Part shown: piece after piece, positions 8,060 to 16,332 of the stretch
How the letters are laid out: every line of letters begins with the position of its first letter
Numbering within the stretch: the stretch's first letter is position 1
The notes under the pieces: generated by a model
The model's database searches: none
Told to the model about the DNA's origin: nothing
The model's input: only the letters and a program-made list of their open reading frames with translations
Assembly: GCA_945881775.1 (NCBI GenBank)
Contig: CAMCVE010000006.1
Span: forward strand, 60,288 to 124,287
DNA: 64,000 bases
Source: Bacteriovorax stolpii
Lineage (GTDB): Bacteria > Bdellovibrionota > UBA2428
Direction: 5' to 3'
Position numbers and translations under genes: made by a program

Positions 8060-9157
8060 ATGCGCGGCTTACAAAATAAGATCCTTATCGTTTGTGGCTT
8101 TGTTTACTCATTCATGGCGCTCGCAGAATATCCCGCGAGCGACTGGAAGACGCTCTACGCTCAGGCCAAGCCTTCGATCCCGTTTGTGTATTCTGCCGGG
8201 GGTCTTTGCTCGGGGTCACTTGTTGCCCCCGACATCATCCTTACGGCTCGTCACTGCGTTGAGAGTCTGAGGCCTGTTTGGATTTCCTGGCCCGAAAAGC
8301 CCGCTCTCTGGGAAGAAGCGCGACCCATTCACGTCGACGACAAACTGGATTTCGCTCTCCTGCGCCTTAGCAAGCCCTCAACACGCACACCTCTTGTCAT
8401 GCGCCCTGCGGGAGCTCTTTCGGTTGGCGAAAGCGCGGCCACCATCGGGCACCCCACATCGAGCGAAAACTCTGAGTCCCCTCCCTTCGACTTAGAGCGC
8501 AGTCACGTGTTTTCGGCCGGCTATGTTTCGAAGTTCACAGGCAAAGAAGTGATCGTGGACTTTAGCCTTAGCCCCGGAAACTCTGGAGGGCCCGTCCTCG
8601 ACTCCCAAGGACGCGTGATCGGCGTGGTCTCTCGCAAGCTGATTCAACAGTTTGTTGGCAACATCGGCTACGCAGTCGCGCACGAGCCTGTGAACGCGGC
8701 CCTCAAAAAAGTGGAAAGCGGCTACGAGGAAAATTTTTCGCCATGGGACGCACCTCACGATTTTGCTCTGCATATTCAATTTCTTTGGGATCACTACCAA
8801 AAGACATTGCCGACAATGTCTGAAACTTATCGAACGGGTTTTGACTTTCGCTACACGATCTCGGATCGCGCCGTACTCAATTACTCCAACAGCTTTGGTC
8901 TCAATCGAATGAAGTTTCAATCGTACGGCCTTGGCTACAGGTTCTACAGCGAAGCCCAAAACAAAGTTCCAGCAACCGCAACGGTTTCTCTTGAGGCACT
9001 CGAATACCGCCCGCGCGAAAGCGACAAGCAGCGCTTCTACGCTCACGCCTATCACTTGGCTCTGGGATCTCCCGTGTCGCCGCTCACGCTGCGCCTCTCC
9101 TGGATTAGGGCTGCAGAAAATTCTTACTTTGGATTAGGTCTCATCCTCGGAAACTAA
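8060..9157 (+). CDS. Trypsin-like serine protease with barrel-like C-terminal extension
   Basis: Exported S1-family protease of about 365 residues. A signal peptide ends near ALA (about residue 22). The triad is complete: His in LTARHCVE (about 64), Asp in DKLDFALLRL (about 97), Ser in SPGNSGGPVL (about 174). The protease domain ends near residue 215. The remaining 150 residues alternate hydrophobic and polar residues and aromatic girdle-like positions (RTGFDFRYTISD, YGLGYRFYSE, FGLGLILGN at the C terminus), which looks like four to six antiparallel beta strands, perhaps an outer-membrane or oligomerisation module. That extension is unusual for trypsins. Target proteins are unknown. Confidence 0.85.
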   Translation: MRGLQNKILIVCGFVYSFMALAEYPASDWKTLYAQAKPSIPFVYSAGGLCSGSLVAPDIILTARHCVESLRPVWISWPEKPALWEEARPIHVDDKLDFALLRLSKPSTRTPLVMRPAGALSVGESAATIGHPTSSENSESPPFDLERSHVFSAGYVSKFTGKEVIVDFSLSPGNSGGPVLDSQGRVIGVVSRKLIQQFVGNIGYAVAHEPVNAALKKVESGYEENFSPWDAPHDFALHIQFLWDHYQKTLPTMSETYRTGFDFRYTISDRAVLNYSNSFGLNRMKFQSYGLGYRFYSEAQNKVPATATVSLEALEYRPRESDKQRFYAHAYHLALGSPVSPLTLRLSWIRAAENSYFGLGLILGN

Positions 9158-9161
9158 AACT

Positions 9162-10004
9162 TTAAAGAGCGACACAGCGCTCGAGAGTGAGAGAGGCCAC
9201 GTCTGCCCCAACGGTGACTTCCGCCTTGCCGCAGCCACTGAGTGTAACCACAAAATCCTGCACCACTCCCGAGGCGTCGGTTTTCTGCCCGATCCAAGAG
9301 CCCGATGTGGCACACGAGCAGCCCGCAGTCCAACGCAGAGAATCCGGAGTCAAGGAAACAGAGGATCCGTCGAGATTGTCTGTGACAAGTAGTGTTCCGC
9401 CCGTCAATTGTCGCGTGGCGCGCGTGGTTCCAGAAATTTGAATCGCGCTTGTGGTGCTCACGCCAATATCAACCGTGCGAGTCCCGCTCGAGTTTTCAAA
9501 GTAGCGTCTGACGCCCGAAACTTGATAAGAGTAGATCGAGGTTCCTGTTTTTGTGATGGTCTGCCCGGAAGTGGTGGGGTTGTAAGTCACAACTCCAACC
9601 TTGCCTCCGGAGCGACCCACGAGCTCAAAGTTCGGGACCCGACGTATCGAATCACTGGTGTTGTTAATCGTGCAGCTCGATCCTGCAGAGAATACAAATT
9701 TCACCTCGCCGCTCAAGGTGAGAGGTCCAAACACACACTGGTCGTAGGTAACAGTGCGTTCGTTGCTCGAGCAGCTAGAATAACTCGCGCTGTAGCACGA
9801 GCCGCCCGCCAAAGCCGAGACGGCACTCGAGGTCACCGTAGAGCGAGAGAGCGATTCGTCGGCAGACCCCATAACGTCGCCCACGGCATGTGCAATCTCG
9901 TTGTTTGTTGTCCCTATGCTGGCGCCTTCTCCGCCGCAAGCGGCGACAAGTCCCAAAAGGGCCACGGAAAAAAAACTACTTCCAAGGAAGTTTGCTCTCA
10001 TCAT
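9162..10004 (-). CDS. Putative lipoprotein, beta-rich, unknown function
   Basis: About 280 residues. The signal peptide ends in LVAAC (lipobox; Cys about residue 23), followed by a Gly/Ser-rich linker, so an acylated, probably outer-membrane protein. The mature part is Ser/Thr/Gly-rich, has seven or so cysteines and repeated short hydrophobic strands, suggesting a beta-sandwich. No family is recognised. Two adjacent ATGs (10004 and 10001) can serve as the start; a TATAAA lies a few bases upstream. It is convergent with the protease gene (4 bases apart) and divergent from the AlkD-like gene (39 bases), so the two promoters must overlap. Confidence 0.65.
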   Translation of the reverse strand: MMRANFLGSSFFSVALLGLVAACGGEGASIGTTNNEIAHAVGDVMGSADESLSRSTVTSSAVSALAGGSCYSASYSSCSSNERTVTYDQCVFGPLTLSGEVKFVFSAGSSCTINNTSDSIRRVPNFELVGRSGGKVGVVTYNPTTSGQTITKTGTSIYSYQVSGVRRYFENSSGTRTVDIGVSTTSAIQISGTTRATRQLTGGTLLVTDNLDGSSVSLTPDSLRWTAGCSCATSGSWIGQKTDASGVVQDFVVTLSGCGKAEVTVGADVASLTLERCVAL

Positions 10005-10029
10005 TCTATTTATATCCGAAATCTCGCGA

Positions 10030-10035
10030 TAAAAT
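10030..10035 (+). promoter_or_regulatory. -10 hexamer TAAAAT, 8 bases before GTG start
   Basis: TAAAAT lies eight bases before the GTG at 10044 with no Shine-Dalgarno sequence between. The whole divergent intergenic space is 39 bases, so promoters for both genes must be compressed here. Part of the leaderless group. Confidence 0.45.
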
Positions 10036-10043
10036 CTACACAC

Positions 10044-10835
10044 GTGAAATCCCTTTCGGCGCTCTTTCTAGAAAAACAGCTTCTTGCGCTCGAAGACCTG
10101 CGGCGCCACCAAGCCCAGGGGCAGGGTGAAGACAACTACTACCGAACAAAGTTACGCATACTCGGGCACTCAGTGCCCGAGCAGCGGCGATTTTATAAAG
10201 AGTTTCTCCGCAACGAGGGCGAGGCACTGAAACCCTTAGACCCACGCGCACGATTCAAGTTCTGGAATCAAATTTGGACGAGCTCGGATTGCTTCGAAGT
10301 TCTCAACATTCCCTTGATCTACTATTCGGATCCCAAACATCATTCCGAATCTCTCTTGGTGGGAAAGTCCTTGCTGGGATGGGCAACGCGTCTGGACAAC
10401 TGGGCGCATTCCGACAGCCTCTCGTCTATTTACGTGCGCTTGCTAGAAGCTCAAGGCCCCTCAATCGACCAGATCCTCAAAAAGTGGAACTCTCACTCCA
10501 ATCCTTGGCTCAGAAGACAGTCTCTGGTGAGCCTCTACTATTATTCGGCTCAGCGTCAGAAAGTCTTTCCTGTTTCTGAAGCGCTTCGTCGCCTGAAGCC
10601 GCTTCTTGGCGACCCTCACTACTACGTTCAAAAAGGCGTGGGGTGGACTCTCCGCGAAGCCTTCAACGTGGCACCCGACAAGGTCCTGGGATTCATCCAA
10701 GCCAACCTGCACTCGATTCGCCCCACTGCCTATACGGCTGCCACGGAAAAACTCAATGCGCGGCAAAAAGAAAAGTTGCGGCGTCAAAGAAAAGAGCATC
10801 GAAAGCTCTCCAGGCCCTCTAAAATGAAACCTTAA
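10044..10835 (+). CDS. DNA alkylation repair protein, AlkD-like HEAT-repeat family
   Basis: A 263-residue all-helical protein. RLDNWAHSDSL near residue 120 and NPWLRRQSLVSLYYYS near residue 155 match the conserved DNW..(v)D and W.RR.a blocks of AlkC/AlkD enzymes, which remove positively charged N3- and N7-alkyl purines from DNA with HEAT-like repeats. The C terminus is strongly basic (KLNARQKEKLRRQRKEHR), fitting DNA binding. The open frame extends upstream opposite the lipoprotein gene, but the GTG at 10044 is the only start outside that gene. MarC begins 4 bases after the stop. Confidence 0.8.
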   Translation: MKSLSALFLEKQLLALEDLRRHQAQGQGEDNYYRTKLRILGHSVPEQRRFYKEFLRNEGEALKPLDPRARFKFWNQIWTSSDCFEVLNIPLIYYSDPKHHSESLLVGKSLLGWATRLDNWAHSDSLSSIYVRLLEAQGPSIDQILKKWNSHSNPWLRRQSLVSLYYYSAQRQKVFPVSEALRRLKPLLGDPHYYVQKGVGWTLREAFNVAPDKVLGFIQANLHSIRPTAYTAATEKLNARQKEKLRRQRKEHRKLSRPSKMKP

Positions 10836-10838
10836 ACT

Positions 10839-11468
10839 ATGGTGAATTCCTTTTTCTTCATTGCGTTCACGACGCTCATTACGATTGTGAATCCTATCGG
10901 TGCGATTGCTCCGTTTATTGCGGTAACCCACGGATACACACGGAGACAGCAGCGCCGACTCGCGCAGAAAGCGGTCTTTGTAGCGGGGGCGGCTCTGGTC
11001 GCATGTGCAGCTGTCGGATCTGTCGTCTTCAAGTTCTACGGCATCACTCTTCCCGCTGTTAAGGTGGCGGGCGGCATTCTTGTACTTCTCGTTTCGATCG
11101 ACATGCTTCACGCAAAAGAATCCCGCACTAAAGGCACACAGGAAGAAACTCAAGAAGCCGCAGACAAAGAATCTGCAGGAATTTTTCCGCTCGCGATTCC
11201 GCTGCTCACGGGTCCAGGCTCCATTCTTTCGACGTTCATGCTCATGGACCAGGCCGACTCCGTCGCGAGTCAGCTCAGTGTCTATCTTTCGATTGCGCTT
11301 GTCATGGCGACGACTTTTGTGGTGCTGACCCAGGCGCATCACCTGACCCGCCTTCTGGGTCAAACGGGTCTCAATGTGCTTTCGCGTTTGATGGGCCTTG
11401 TGCTTGCATCGATTGCCATGCAATTTATTTTGGACGGCATCAAAGGCGCGCTCCCAGGTCTAGGCTGA
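10839..11468 (+). CDS. MarC family integral membrane protein
   Basis: 209 residues with six hydrophobic segments, first one MVNSFFFIAFTTLITIVNPIG. The NPIGAIAPF motif near residue 20 and PLAIPLLTGPGSI near residue 125 are the two paired re-entrant-type motifs of the MarC/NAAT family of inner-membrane proteins. Family members have no well-established transport substrate, despite the historic link with multiple antibiotic resistance. A charged loop (about residues 90-110, KESRTKGTQEETQEAADKES) separates the halves. It begins 4 bases after the AlkD-like gene and probably shares its transcript. Confidence 0.9.
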   Translation: MVNSFFFIAFTTLITIVNPIGAIAPFIAVTHGYTRRQQRRLAQKAVFVAGAALVACAAVGSVVFKFYGITLPAVKVAGGILVLLVSIDMLHAKESRTKGTQEETQEAADKESAGIFPLAIPLLTGPGSILSTFMLMDQADSVASQLSVYLSIALVMATTFVVLTQAHHLTRLLGQTGLNVLSRLMGLVLASIAMQFILDGIKGALPGLG

Positions 11469-11480
11469 GGCGCAAGTTGC

Positions 11481-12365
11481 ATGTCTCAAGAAAAACCACT
11501 CTATTCTCGCTTTCTGAATTTACCTGAAGAAAACTTTTCTTGGGACGCAGCTCTCTGTAGCCTGATCCAAGCGCCTCTCGAGACAACCACGAGTTTTCAA
11601 CACGGAACAGCATGGGCTCCGCAAGCGATCTTGCGCGCGAGCGAACAACTCGAGCTCTACGACCCAGTCCACGGTCGCGATCTTTCCGATCTCGCCATTG
11701 CCACCGTCGCCGCCCCTAAGCTTTCGGGACTTTCGACCAAAGACGCGCTCACAAGCTTAGAGCTTCTCGTCGACAAGTCGCTCGACGCGCACAAATGGCC
11801 ACTTGTTGTAGGGGGAGAACAAACCTGCAGCTATGCAGCTCTGCGCGCCCACCTGAGGCGCCACCCAAAAATCTGCGTGATTCAGCTTGATGCCCATCTC
11901 GACCTTAAAGAAAGTTTCGGAGGCTCAGGGTTTTCTCATCGTTGTGCCGCCCGTCGTGTCCTGGAACTAGGTGTTTCGATGATTCACTTGGGCGCGCGTT
12001 CTTTCTCGCGCGACGAAGCTGAGTTTGCGGCTCAAGCCGTATCGATCCTAAGTGTCGACTCGCTACGCTCGGACCCGGGATCCTTCAAACGTCTCCTCGA
12101 CAGGATCACCGACCCTCTCTATCTGAGCATCGACATGAGTGTTCTCGATCCATCGCTATGCCCAGGCGTCAGCAACCCGGAGCCATCTGGTCTTTTATGG
12201 AATGAGCTCCTGCAGATCGTAGAAACCGTTTTTGAAGGGCACACCGTGGTGGGCGCAGATCTTGTCGAAGTCTCACCCCTGCCCGGTGATGCGCGCTCCG
12301 AACTCTTAGCCGCAAAACTCGCGCTCAAGCTTTTTGAATTGCATCAAACCGGAACGACGCCGTGA
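11481..12365 (+). CDS. Ureohydrolase-fold (arginase/agmatinase family) protein, degenerate metal site
   Basis: 294 residues with the arginase/agmatinase fold pattern: GTAWAPQAIL, VVGGEQTCSYA, QLDAHLDLKE, LSIDMSVLDPSLCPGVSNP and GADLVEVSP. In active enzymes six residues bind two Mn ions. Here the usual GGDHS/GGEHS His is Gln (GGEQT) and the second Asp of SxDxDxxDP is Ser (SIDMS), so one ligand at each of two positions is missing, while the DAHxD motif is whole. Hydrolysis of agmatine, arginine or formimidoylglutamate cannot be assumed; it may be single-metal, altered or inactive. It overlaps the convergent carboxyltransferase gene by 22 bases. Confidence 0.8.
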   Translation: MSQEKPLYSRFLNLPEENFSWDAALCSLIQAPLETTTSFQHGTAWAPQAILRASEQLELYDPVHGRDLSDLAIATVAAPKLSGLSTKDALTSLELLVDKSLDAHKWPLVVGGEQTCSYAALRAHLRRHPKICVIQLDAHLDLKESFGGSGFSHRCAARRVLELGVSMIHLGARSFSRDEAEFAAQAVSILSVDSLRSDPGSFKRLLDRITDPLYLSIDMSVLDPSLCPGVSNPEPSGLLWNELLQIVETVFEGHTVVGADLVEVSPLPGDARSELLAAKLALKLFELHQTGTTP

Positions 12366-13870
12366 CGACGCGGAAGGTAGTCGATCTTTTTATCTTTTAA
12401 GAGTTCAAATCGTTTGCGAAGTTCATCGCGCAGACGAGCTCCGTCGACTATTCCGTCAATCACCAGCTCCGAAGCGAGCCTCTGAATGTCGATGTCTTTT
12501 TGATACTCCGCCTTCTTCTCGGCCACAAAAGCGGCGCGATCTGCCTCCGGAAGCTCTTGGATTTTATTGAAATAGACCGCGTTCACGGCGGGGTCGGGGC
12601 CCATAACTGCAATCTGCGCGCTCGGTAGCGCAAGGGTGCAGTCGGGATCAAACCCCGGACCGCACATCGCATAGAGTCCTGCACCAAAGGCCTTCCGCAC
12701 GACAACACAAATCTTGGGCACGGTGGCTTCAGAAATTGCGTAGACCATCTTCGCTCCGTGTCGAATGATTCCCATGCGCTCGACTTGGGTGCCGATCATA
12801 AAACCAGGCACGTCTGCCAGGAACAATAGAGGAATTCGGAAAGCGTCGCAGAGAAAAACAAATCGCGCCGCCTTGTCTGCGGTATCGACATACAAAACTC
12901 CGCCCTTCATCTTGGGTTGGTTTGCGACGATGCCAACAGTGCGTCCGTCAATGCGTGCAAATCCCGTGATGAGCTCGCGAGCGAAGAGCTTTTTCATTTC
13001 GAAGAAGCTTCCTTCATCAACAATTCCGTCGACGACTTTCATCATGTCATAGGCTCGCGCATCGCTCTCTGGAAGAATTTTTTCCATCTCGAGAGTCTCA
13101 CGTGGTGCGCGCGCAGGCACGACGCTTGCCGGAGCGTCGAAACATTGTGGCATGTAAGAAAGATAAGACTTCGCCAGCTCGAGCGCTTCATTCTCGTTGG
13201 CTGCCAGCACATCGCCAACACCGCTCACAGAACAATGCATCCGCGCTCCGCCCATTTCCTCAAGAGTCACCTTCTCGCCGATCACAGACTCGGCCATACG
13301 AGGGCTTCCCAGATACATCGAGGCATTGCCTTCGACCATAATCACCACGTCGCAAAACGCTGGAATGTAGGCGCCGCCTGCTGCCGACGGACCAAACAAA
13401 ACGCAAATTTGTGGAACATGGCCCGAGAGACGACACTGAAGATTGAAAATCTTCCCTGCGCCACGACGACCAGGGAACATTTCTAACTGATCCGTGATCC
13501 GCGCGCCCGCCGAATCAATGAGGTAATAAACCGGGATATGCAACTTCGAGGCTTCCTCGAGAAGTCGGATCATTTTTTCGACAGTGCGCCATCCCCACGA
13601 TCCCGCCTTAACCGTCGAATCGTTTGCGAGAATCCCGACAGAGCGCCCCGCAACTTTGGCATACCCCGTGATAACGCCATCAGCGGGCAAATCTCCCGCA
13701 AGACAGTTTGCAAAAAGCCCGTCTTCGACAAAGGATCCGGCGTCAATCAGCTGCTCGATGCGCTCGCGCGCGAAGAGCTTGCCCACTTCTTTATTTTTTG
13801 TGTGGTTTTTGGGAGCTCCACCTTTGAGAATTTCAGCTTCGATTTTTTTGAGATCTTCTGTAGTTTTCAT
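12344..13870 (-). CDS. Acyl-CoA carboxylase, carboxyltransferase (beta) subunit
   Basis: 508 residues with two crotonase-fold lobes. The N-lobe has GRRGAGKIF and GPSAAGGAYIPAFCD, the C-lobe VADVPGFMIGTQVER and GAGLYAMCGPGFDPD, which form the acyl-CoA and carboxybiotin sites of biotin-dependent carboxylases. It moves CO2 from biotin to an acyl-CoA. Propionyl- and methylcrotonyl-CoA forms are hard to separate by eye; the neighbouring HMG-CoA lyase and enoyl-CoA hydratase favour methylcrotonyl-CoA and leucine breakdown. It is the last gene of the minus-strand operon, 6 bases after the hydratase. No biotin carboxylase subunit lies nearby. Confidence 0.9.
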   Translation of the reverse strand: MKTTEDLKKIEAEILKGGAPKNHTKNKEVGKLFARERIEQLIDAGSFVEDGLFANCLAGDLPADGVITGYAKVAGRSVGILANDSTVKAGSWGWRTVEKMIRLLEEASKLHIPVYYLIDSAGARITDQLEMFPGRRGAGKIFNLQCRLSGHVPQICVLFGPSAAGGAYIPAFCDVVIMVEGNASMYLGSPRMAESVIGEKVTLEEMGGARMHCSVSGVGDVLAANENEALELAKSYLSYMPQCFDAPASVVPARAPRETLEMEKILPESDARAYDMMKVVDGIVDEGSFFEMKKLFARELITGFARIDGRTVGIVANQPKMKGGVLYVDTADKAARFVFLCDAFRIPLLFLADVPGFMIGTQVERMGIIRHGAKMVYAISEATVPKICVVVRKAFGAGLYAMCGPGFDPDCTLALPSAQIAVMGPDPAVNAVYFNKIQELPEADRAAFVAEKKAEYQKDIDIQRLASELVIDGIVDGARLRDELRKRFELLKDKKIDYLPRRHGVVPV

Positions 13871-13876
13871 GCCGTT

Positions 13877-14659
13877 CTAGCGTCCTTGATATTGGGGTTT
13901 TCTTTTTTCGTCGAAAGCCTTGAGGCCCTCAACCCTGTCAGAGGTGTGGAGTGTTTTCTCATAAGCAGCACGTTCAAAGTCGAGGCCCTCGCCAATCGCG
14001 CGACCGAAGCCTTTTACGATCGCATCTTTGGCGGCGAGAATGGCAACAGGCCCGCCCTCAGCTATTTCCATTGCGATGCGACTTGCCCAACCCCTCGCAT
14101 CATCCTCACATGCGTTCACCAGGCCAAAAATTTCTGCCTCTTCGGCGCTCAAACGTCGTCCTGTAAAAATAAATTCTTTGGCTCTCGCTAAACCCACAAG
14201 GCGCGCCAGACGCTGGGTTCCGCCTGCCCCGGGAATAATCGCAAGACGAGTTTCCGTGAGTCCCATAAGAGCCGCAGGACTAGCAACGCGAAGATCACAG
14301 CACAAGGCGAGCTCCAATCCTCCGCCGAAAGCCGCACCTTCGATGATCGCAATTGTTGGAGCGGCAATGTTTTCAAGTGCGCAGGTCATCCGCCGTAAAG
14401 CGTCCAGAGTCTGACACACTTGTTCCTCATTCATGAGCCGTCTCTCACCAAGATCGGCACCCACACAAAACGCCTTCAGCGAAGAAGAGTTCAGCAAGAG
14501 AACCCGACACTCCATGCGCTCGGCCGCAGCGGCCACTTCTTTGAAACACGCCGTGAGCTCTTCAATCATTTTTTGAGAGAGGGCGTTGAGCTTTTCAGGG
14601 CGAGTGAGCGTGCAAGTCCAAATTCCCTGATCGCCTTTGATGAGTTGGATTGTCTCCAT
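13877..14659 (-). CDS. Enoyl-CoA hydratase, methylglutaconyl-CoA hydratase-like
   Basis: 260-residue crotonase. The oxyanion-hole and first catalytic Glu region reads AAFGGGLELALCCDLR (about residues 108-123) and the second Glu lies in LTETRLAIIPGAGGTQRLAR (about 137-156), both as in active hydratases. The latter block is close to the AUH/LiuC methylglutaconyl-CoA hydratases of leucine degradation. That substrate is inferred mostly from context: HMG-CoA lyase is 3 bases upstream and the carboxyltransferase 6 bases downstream, giving carboxylation, hydration and cleavage in one operon. Confidence 0.88.
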   Translation of the reverse strand: METIQLIKGDQGIWTCTLTRPEKLNALSQKMIEELTACFKEVAAAAERMECRVLLLNSSSLKAFCVGADLGERRLMNEEQVCQTLDALRRMTCALENIAAPTIAIIEGAAFGGGLELALCCDLRVASPAALMGLTETRLAIIPGAGGTQRLARLVGLARAKEFIFTGRRLSAEEAEIFGLVNACEDDARGWASRIAMEIAEGGPVAILAAKDAIVKGFGRAIGEGLDFERAAYEKTLHTSDRVEGLKAFDEKRKPQYQGR

Positions 14660-14662
14660 GGG

Positions 14663-15583
14663 TTATCCTTTGAGAGTCTTAAGAACTTTTGAGGGAAGCA
14701 GGCTACCTAGCTGAGCCTCGAGCCAGTGAGACGCTCGTGCGAGTGCCGCGAGGTCGATATCCGCCTTGAGGAGGTCCTGCTGCTGAAGCATGTAGACAAG
14801 GTCTTCGGTGGCGAGATTGCCGGCCGCACCAGGAGCGTAGGGACAGCCGCCGAGCCCGCCCGCGGATGAATCAAATTTCGAAACACCCATTTCAAGAGAC
14901 TGACAGACGTTTGCGAGCGAGAGTCCGCGAGTGTCGTGAAGATGCATCGCAAAGCGCGACGCTGGAGCAACTTTTAGGAGCGGGGTGAGAAGCCGCTCCA
15001 TGTCTCGAGGAGTGGCGTGCCCGGTCGTGTCTCCGAGCGCGATCTCTTTTGCTCCGAGGTCGACGAGCTTTTTTACGACCCGCAGAACCTGGGCAGGACG
15101 AATCGGCCCTTCATAAGGACAGTAGGTCACGGTCGAAAGATAAACTCGCGTGAGTCTTTTGGCCTTACGGGCTGCGGGTAAAAGCTGGGCTAGCTCCTGA
15201 AACAAGTCCTCTTGAGAGCGATTGACGTTCCTCAGGCAAAAGGTGTCGGAGGCCGCAATAAAGAAAGAAAAACCGTCCGAGGATGTTTCGAGAGCATCAC
15301 TAAACCCTTTCCTATTGGGCACGAACGACCAAAAACGAGGAGAGAGTTTTTTGTAACGGCTCCGCGCCTTATCGAGACGAGCTAAGAGCGCTTGTGTTCC
15401 TGCGAGTTGAGGGATCCGGTCCTCTCGCACAAACGAGCCCACCTCGATATCACGAAGTCCTGCATCGAGCAGCGAGAGTATAAAGTGCTCCCTAGCTTCG
15501 ACTCCAAGAATTCGCGATTGGTTTTGAAGGCCGTCTCTGGGGCCGACTTCAAAAATTTCCGCTTTGGGCCGCCGGGCAGTCAT
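14663..15583 (-). CDS. Hydroxymethylglutaryl-CoA lyase
   Basis: 306-residue TIM-barrel enzyme that cleaves HMG-CoA to acetyl-CoA and acetoacetate, the last step of leucine catabolism. FEVGPRDGLQNQ at residues 11-22 holds the metal-binding Asp and catalytic Arg; MHLHDTRGLSLANV gives the two metal His; GGLGGCPYAPGAAGNLATED contains the catalytic Cys of the family signature. All key residues are present. It lies between the biotinyl-domain gene (18 bases) and the enoyl-CoA hydratase (3 bases) in a minus-strand operon. Confidence 0.93.
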   Translation of the reverse strand: MTARRPKAEIFEVGPRDGLQNQSRILGVEAREHFILSLLDAGLRDIEVGSFVREDRIPQLAGTQALLARLDKARSRYKKLSPRFWSFVPNRKGFSDALETSSDGFSFFIAASDTFCLRNVNRSQEDLFQELAQLLPAARKAKRLTRVYLSTVTYCPYEGPIRPAQVLRVVKKLVDLGAKEIALGDTTGHATPRDMERLLTPLLKVAPASRFAMHLHDTRGLSLANVCQSLEMGVSKFDSSAGGLGGCPYAPGAAGNLATEDLVYMLQQQDLLKADIDLAALARASHWLEAQLGSLLPSKVLKTLKG

Positions 15584-15601
15584 GCAAGAATCTTCTGGGA
15601 A

Positions 15602-15814
15602 CTACCCCAAAACGAGGAGAACCTGTCCCTCTTGAATAAATTCCTCAGCCGAAACTTTAATTTCTTTTACGACGCCTGATGCCGTGGACGGAACCATCAT
15701 TTCCATCTTCATGCTTTCCACGCTGAGAATATCTTGATCGATCGATACTTTGTCGCCCACTTTGACGAGCAATTCAATCACGGTGCCAGAAACGTTGGAC
15801 TTGATTTCGCTCAT
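15602..15814 (-). CDS. Stand-alone biotinyl (BCCP-like) domain protein
   Basis: 70 residues making up just one biotinyl/lipoyl domain, with the biotinylation motif VESMKMEM around residue 35 (Lys is the attachment site). It would be the mobile carrier between a biotin carboxylase and the carboxyltransferase encoded 1.7 kb downstream. In most MccA/PccA enzymes this domain is fused to the carboxylase; here it is free. ATG 15814 is chosen over the GTG at 15820 because GGAGG lies nine bases before it. The start is two bases past the stop of the barrel gene, so translation is likely coupled. Confidence 0.9.
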   Translation of the reverse strand: MSEIKSNVSGTVIELLVKVGDKVSIDQDILSVESMKMEMMVPSTASGVVKEIKVSAEEFIQEGQVLLVLG

Positions 15815-15816
15815 AC

Positions 15817-16287
15817 TCACCAGCCTCCACCCATATCAAAGCGAAGAGCTGCGGTGAGGAAAACAGTCCAGACATCGGCCACATCGAAAATGGGATGGGC
15901 ACGAGCTTCCATACCGACTGTGAAGTTCTCGCCGAGCGCGAAATCTCCGATCACGCCGTAGTTGAGGCCAAAACGGGTTTTGTCTCCGGGCAAACGGTAG
16001 AATCCTGCCCCTCCCAAAAAGCCCAATTGCATTTCTTCAAAATCCATTGGGTACACGACAAGAGCGGGGCTCGACGAGAAGTAGCTGCCCTGGGCAAAGC
16101 TCGCGAAGGTGGCGTCGATGCGAAAAGCAGCGATGCCGTAGGGATTGGTCGTGAGGTTGACGCCGTAAGCGATTTCAGACGAGGCGTCGGAGCCAAGAGC
16201 TCCCACGTGAGCGCCGATTTTCACCGACTGAGCTGCGGCGCCAAAAGAAGCCAATAAAATGATTCCGGAAAAAATGCTTTTCAACAT
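15817..16287 (-). CDS. Small outer-membrane beta-barrel-like protein
   Basis: 156 residues with a signal peptide (about 1-19, ending AAAQ) and alternating hydrophobic strands such as YGVNLTTNPYGIAAFRIDATFASF and NYGVIGDFALGENFTVGMEARAHP cut by short turns, consistent with an eight-stranded barrel. No specific family is recognised. It is the first gene of the leucine-catabolism operon and its stop is two bases from the biotinyl-domain start, an odd partner for cytoplasmic enzymes; it might let acids through the outer membrane, which is speculation. Confidence 0.6.
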   Translation of the reverse strand: MLKSIFSGIILLASFGAAAQSVKIGAHVGALGSDASSEIAYGVNLTTNPYGIAAFRIDATFASFAQGSYFSSSPALVVYPMDFEEMQLGFLGGAGFYRLPGDKTRFGLNYGVIGDFALGENFTVGMEARAHPIFDVADVWTVFLTAALRFDMGGGW

Positions 16288-16320
16288 AGCTTATTCGTAG
16301 AACCGAAAACGAATCTTGTC

Positions 16321-16326
16321 TATGAT
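16321..16326 (+). promoter_or_regulatory. -10 hexamer TATGAT, 6 bases before GTG start of plsB
   Basis: TATGAT is followed by six bases and the GTG at 16333; the ATGs inside the hexamer run into a stop codon in their own frame. No Shine-Dalgarno sequence is seen. Part of the leaderless group. Confidence 0.45.
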
Positions 16327-16332
16327 GGCCCC

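Noticed and set aside
9408..10043. Upstream extension of the AlkD-like gene
   Set aside because: It would overlap the whole antisense lipoprotein gene; the family starts near 10044 and a -10 box lies just before it.
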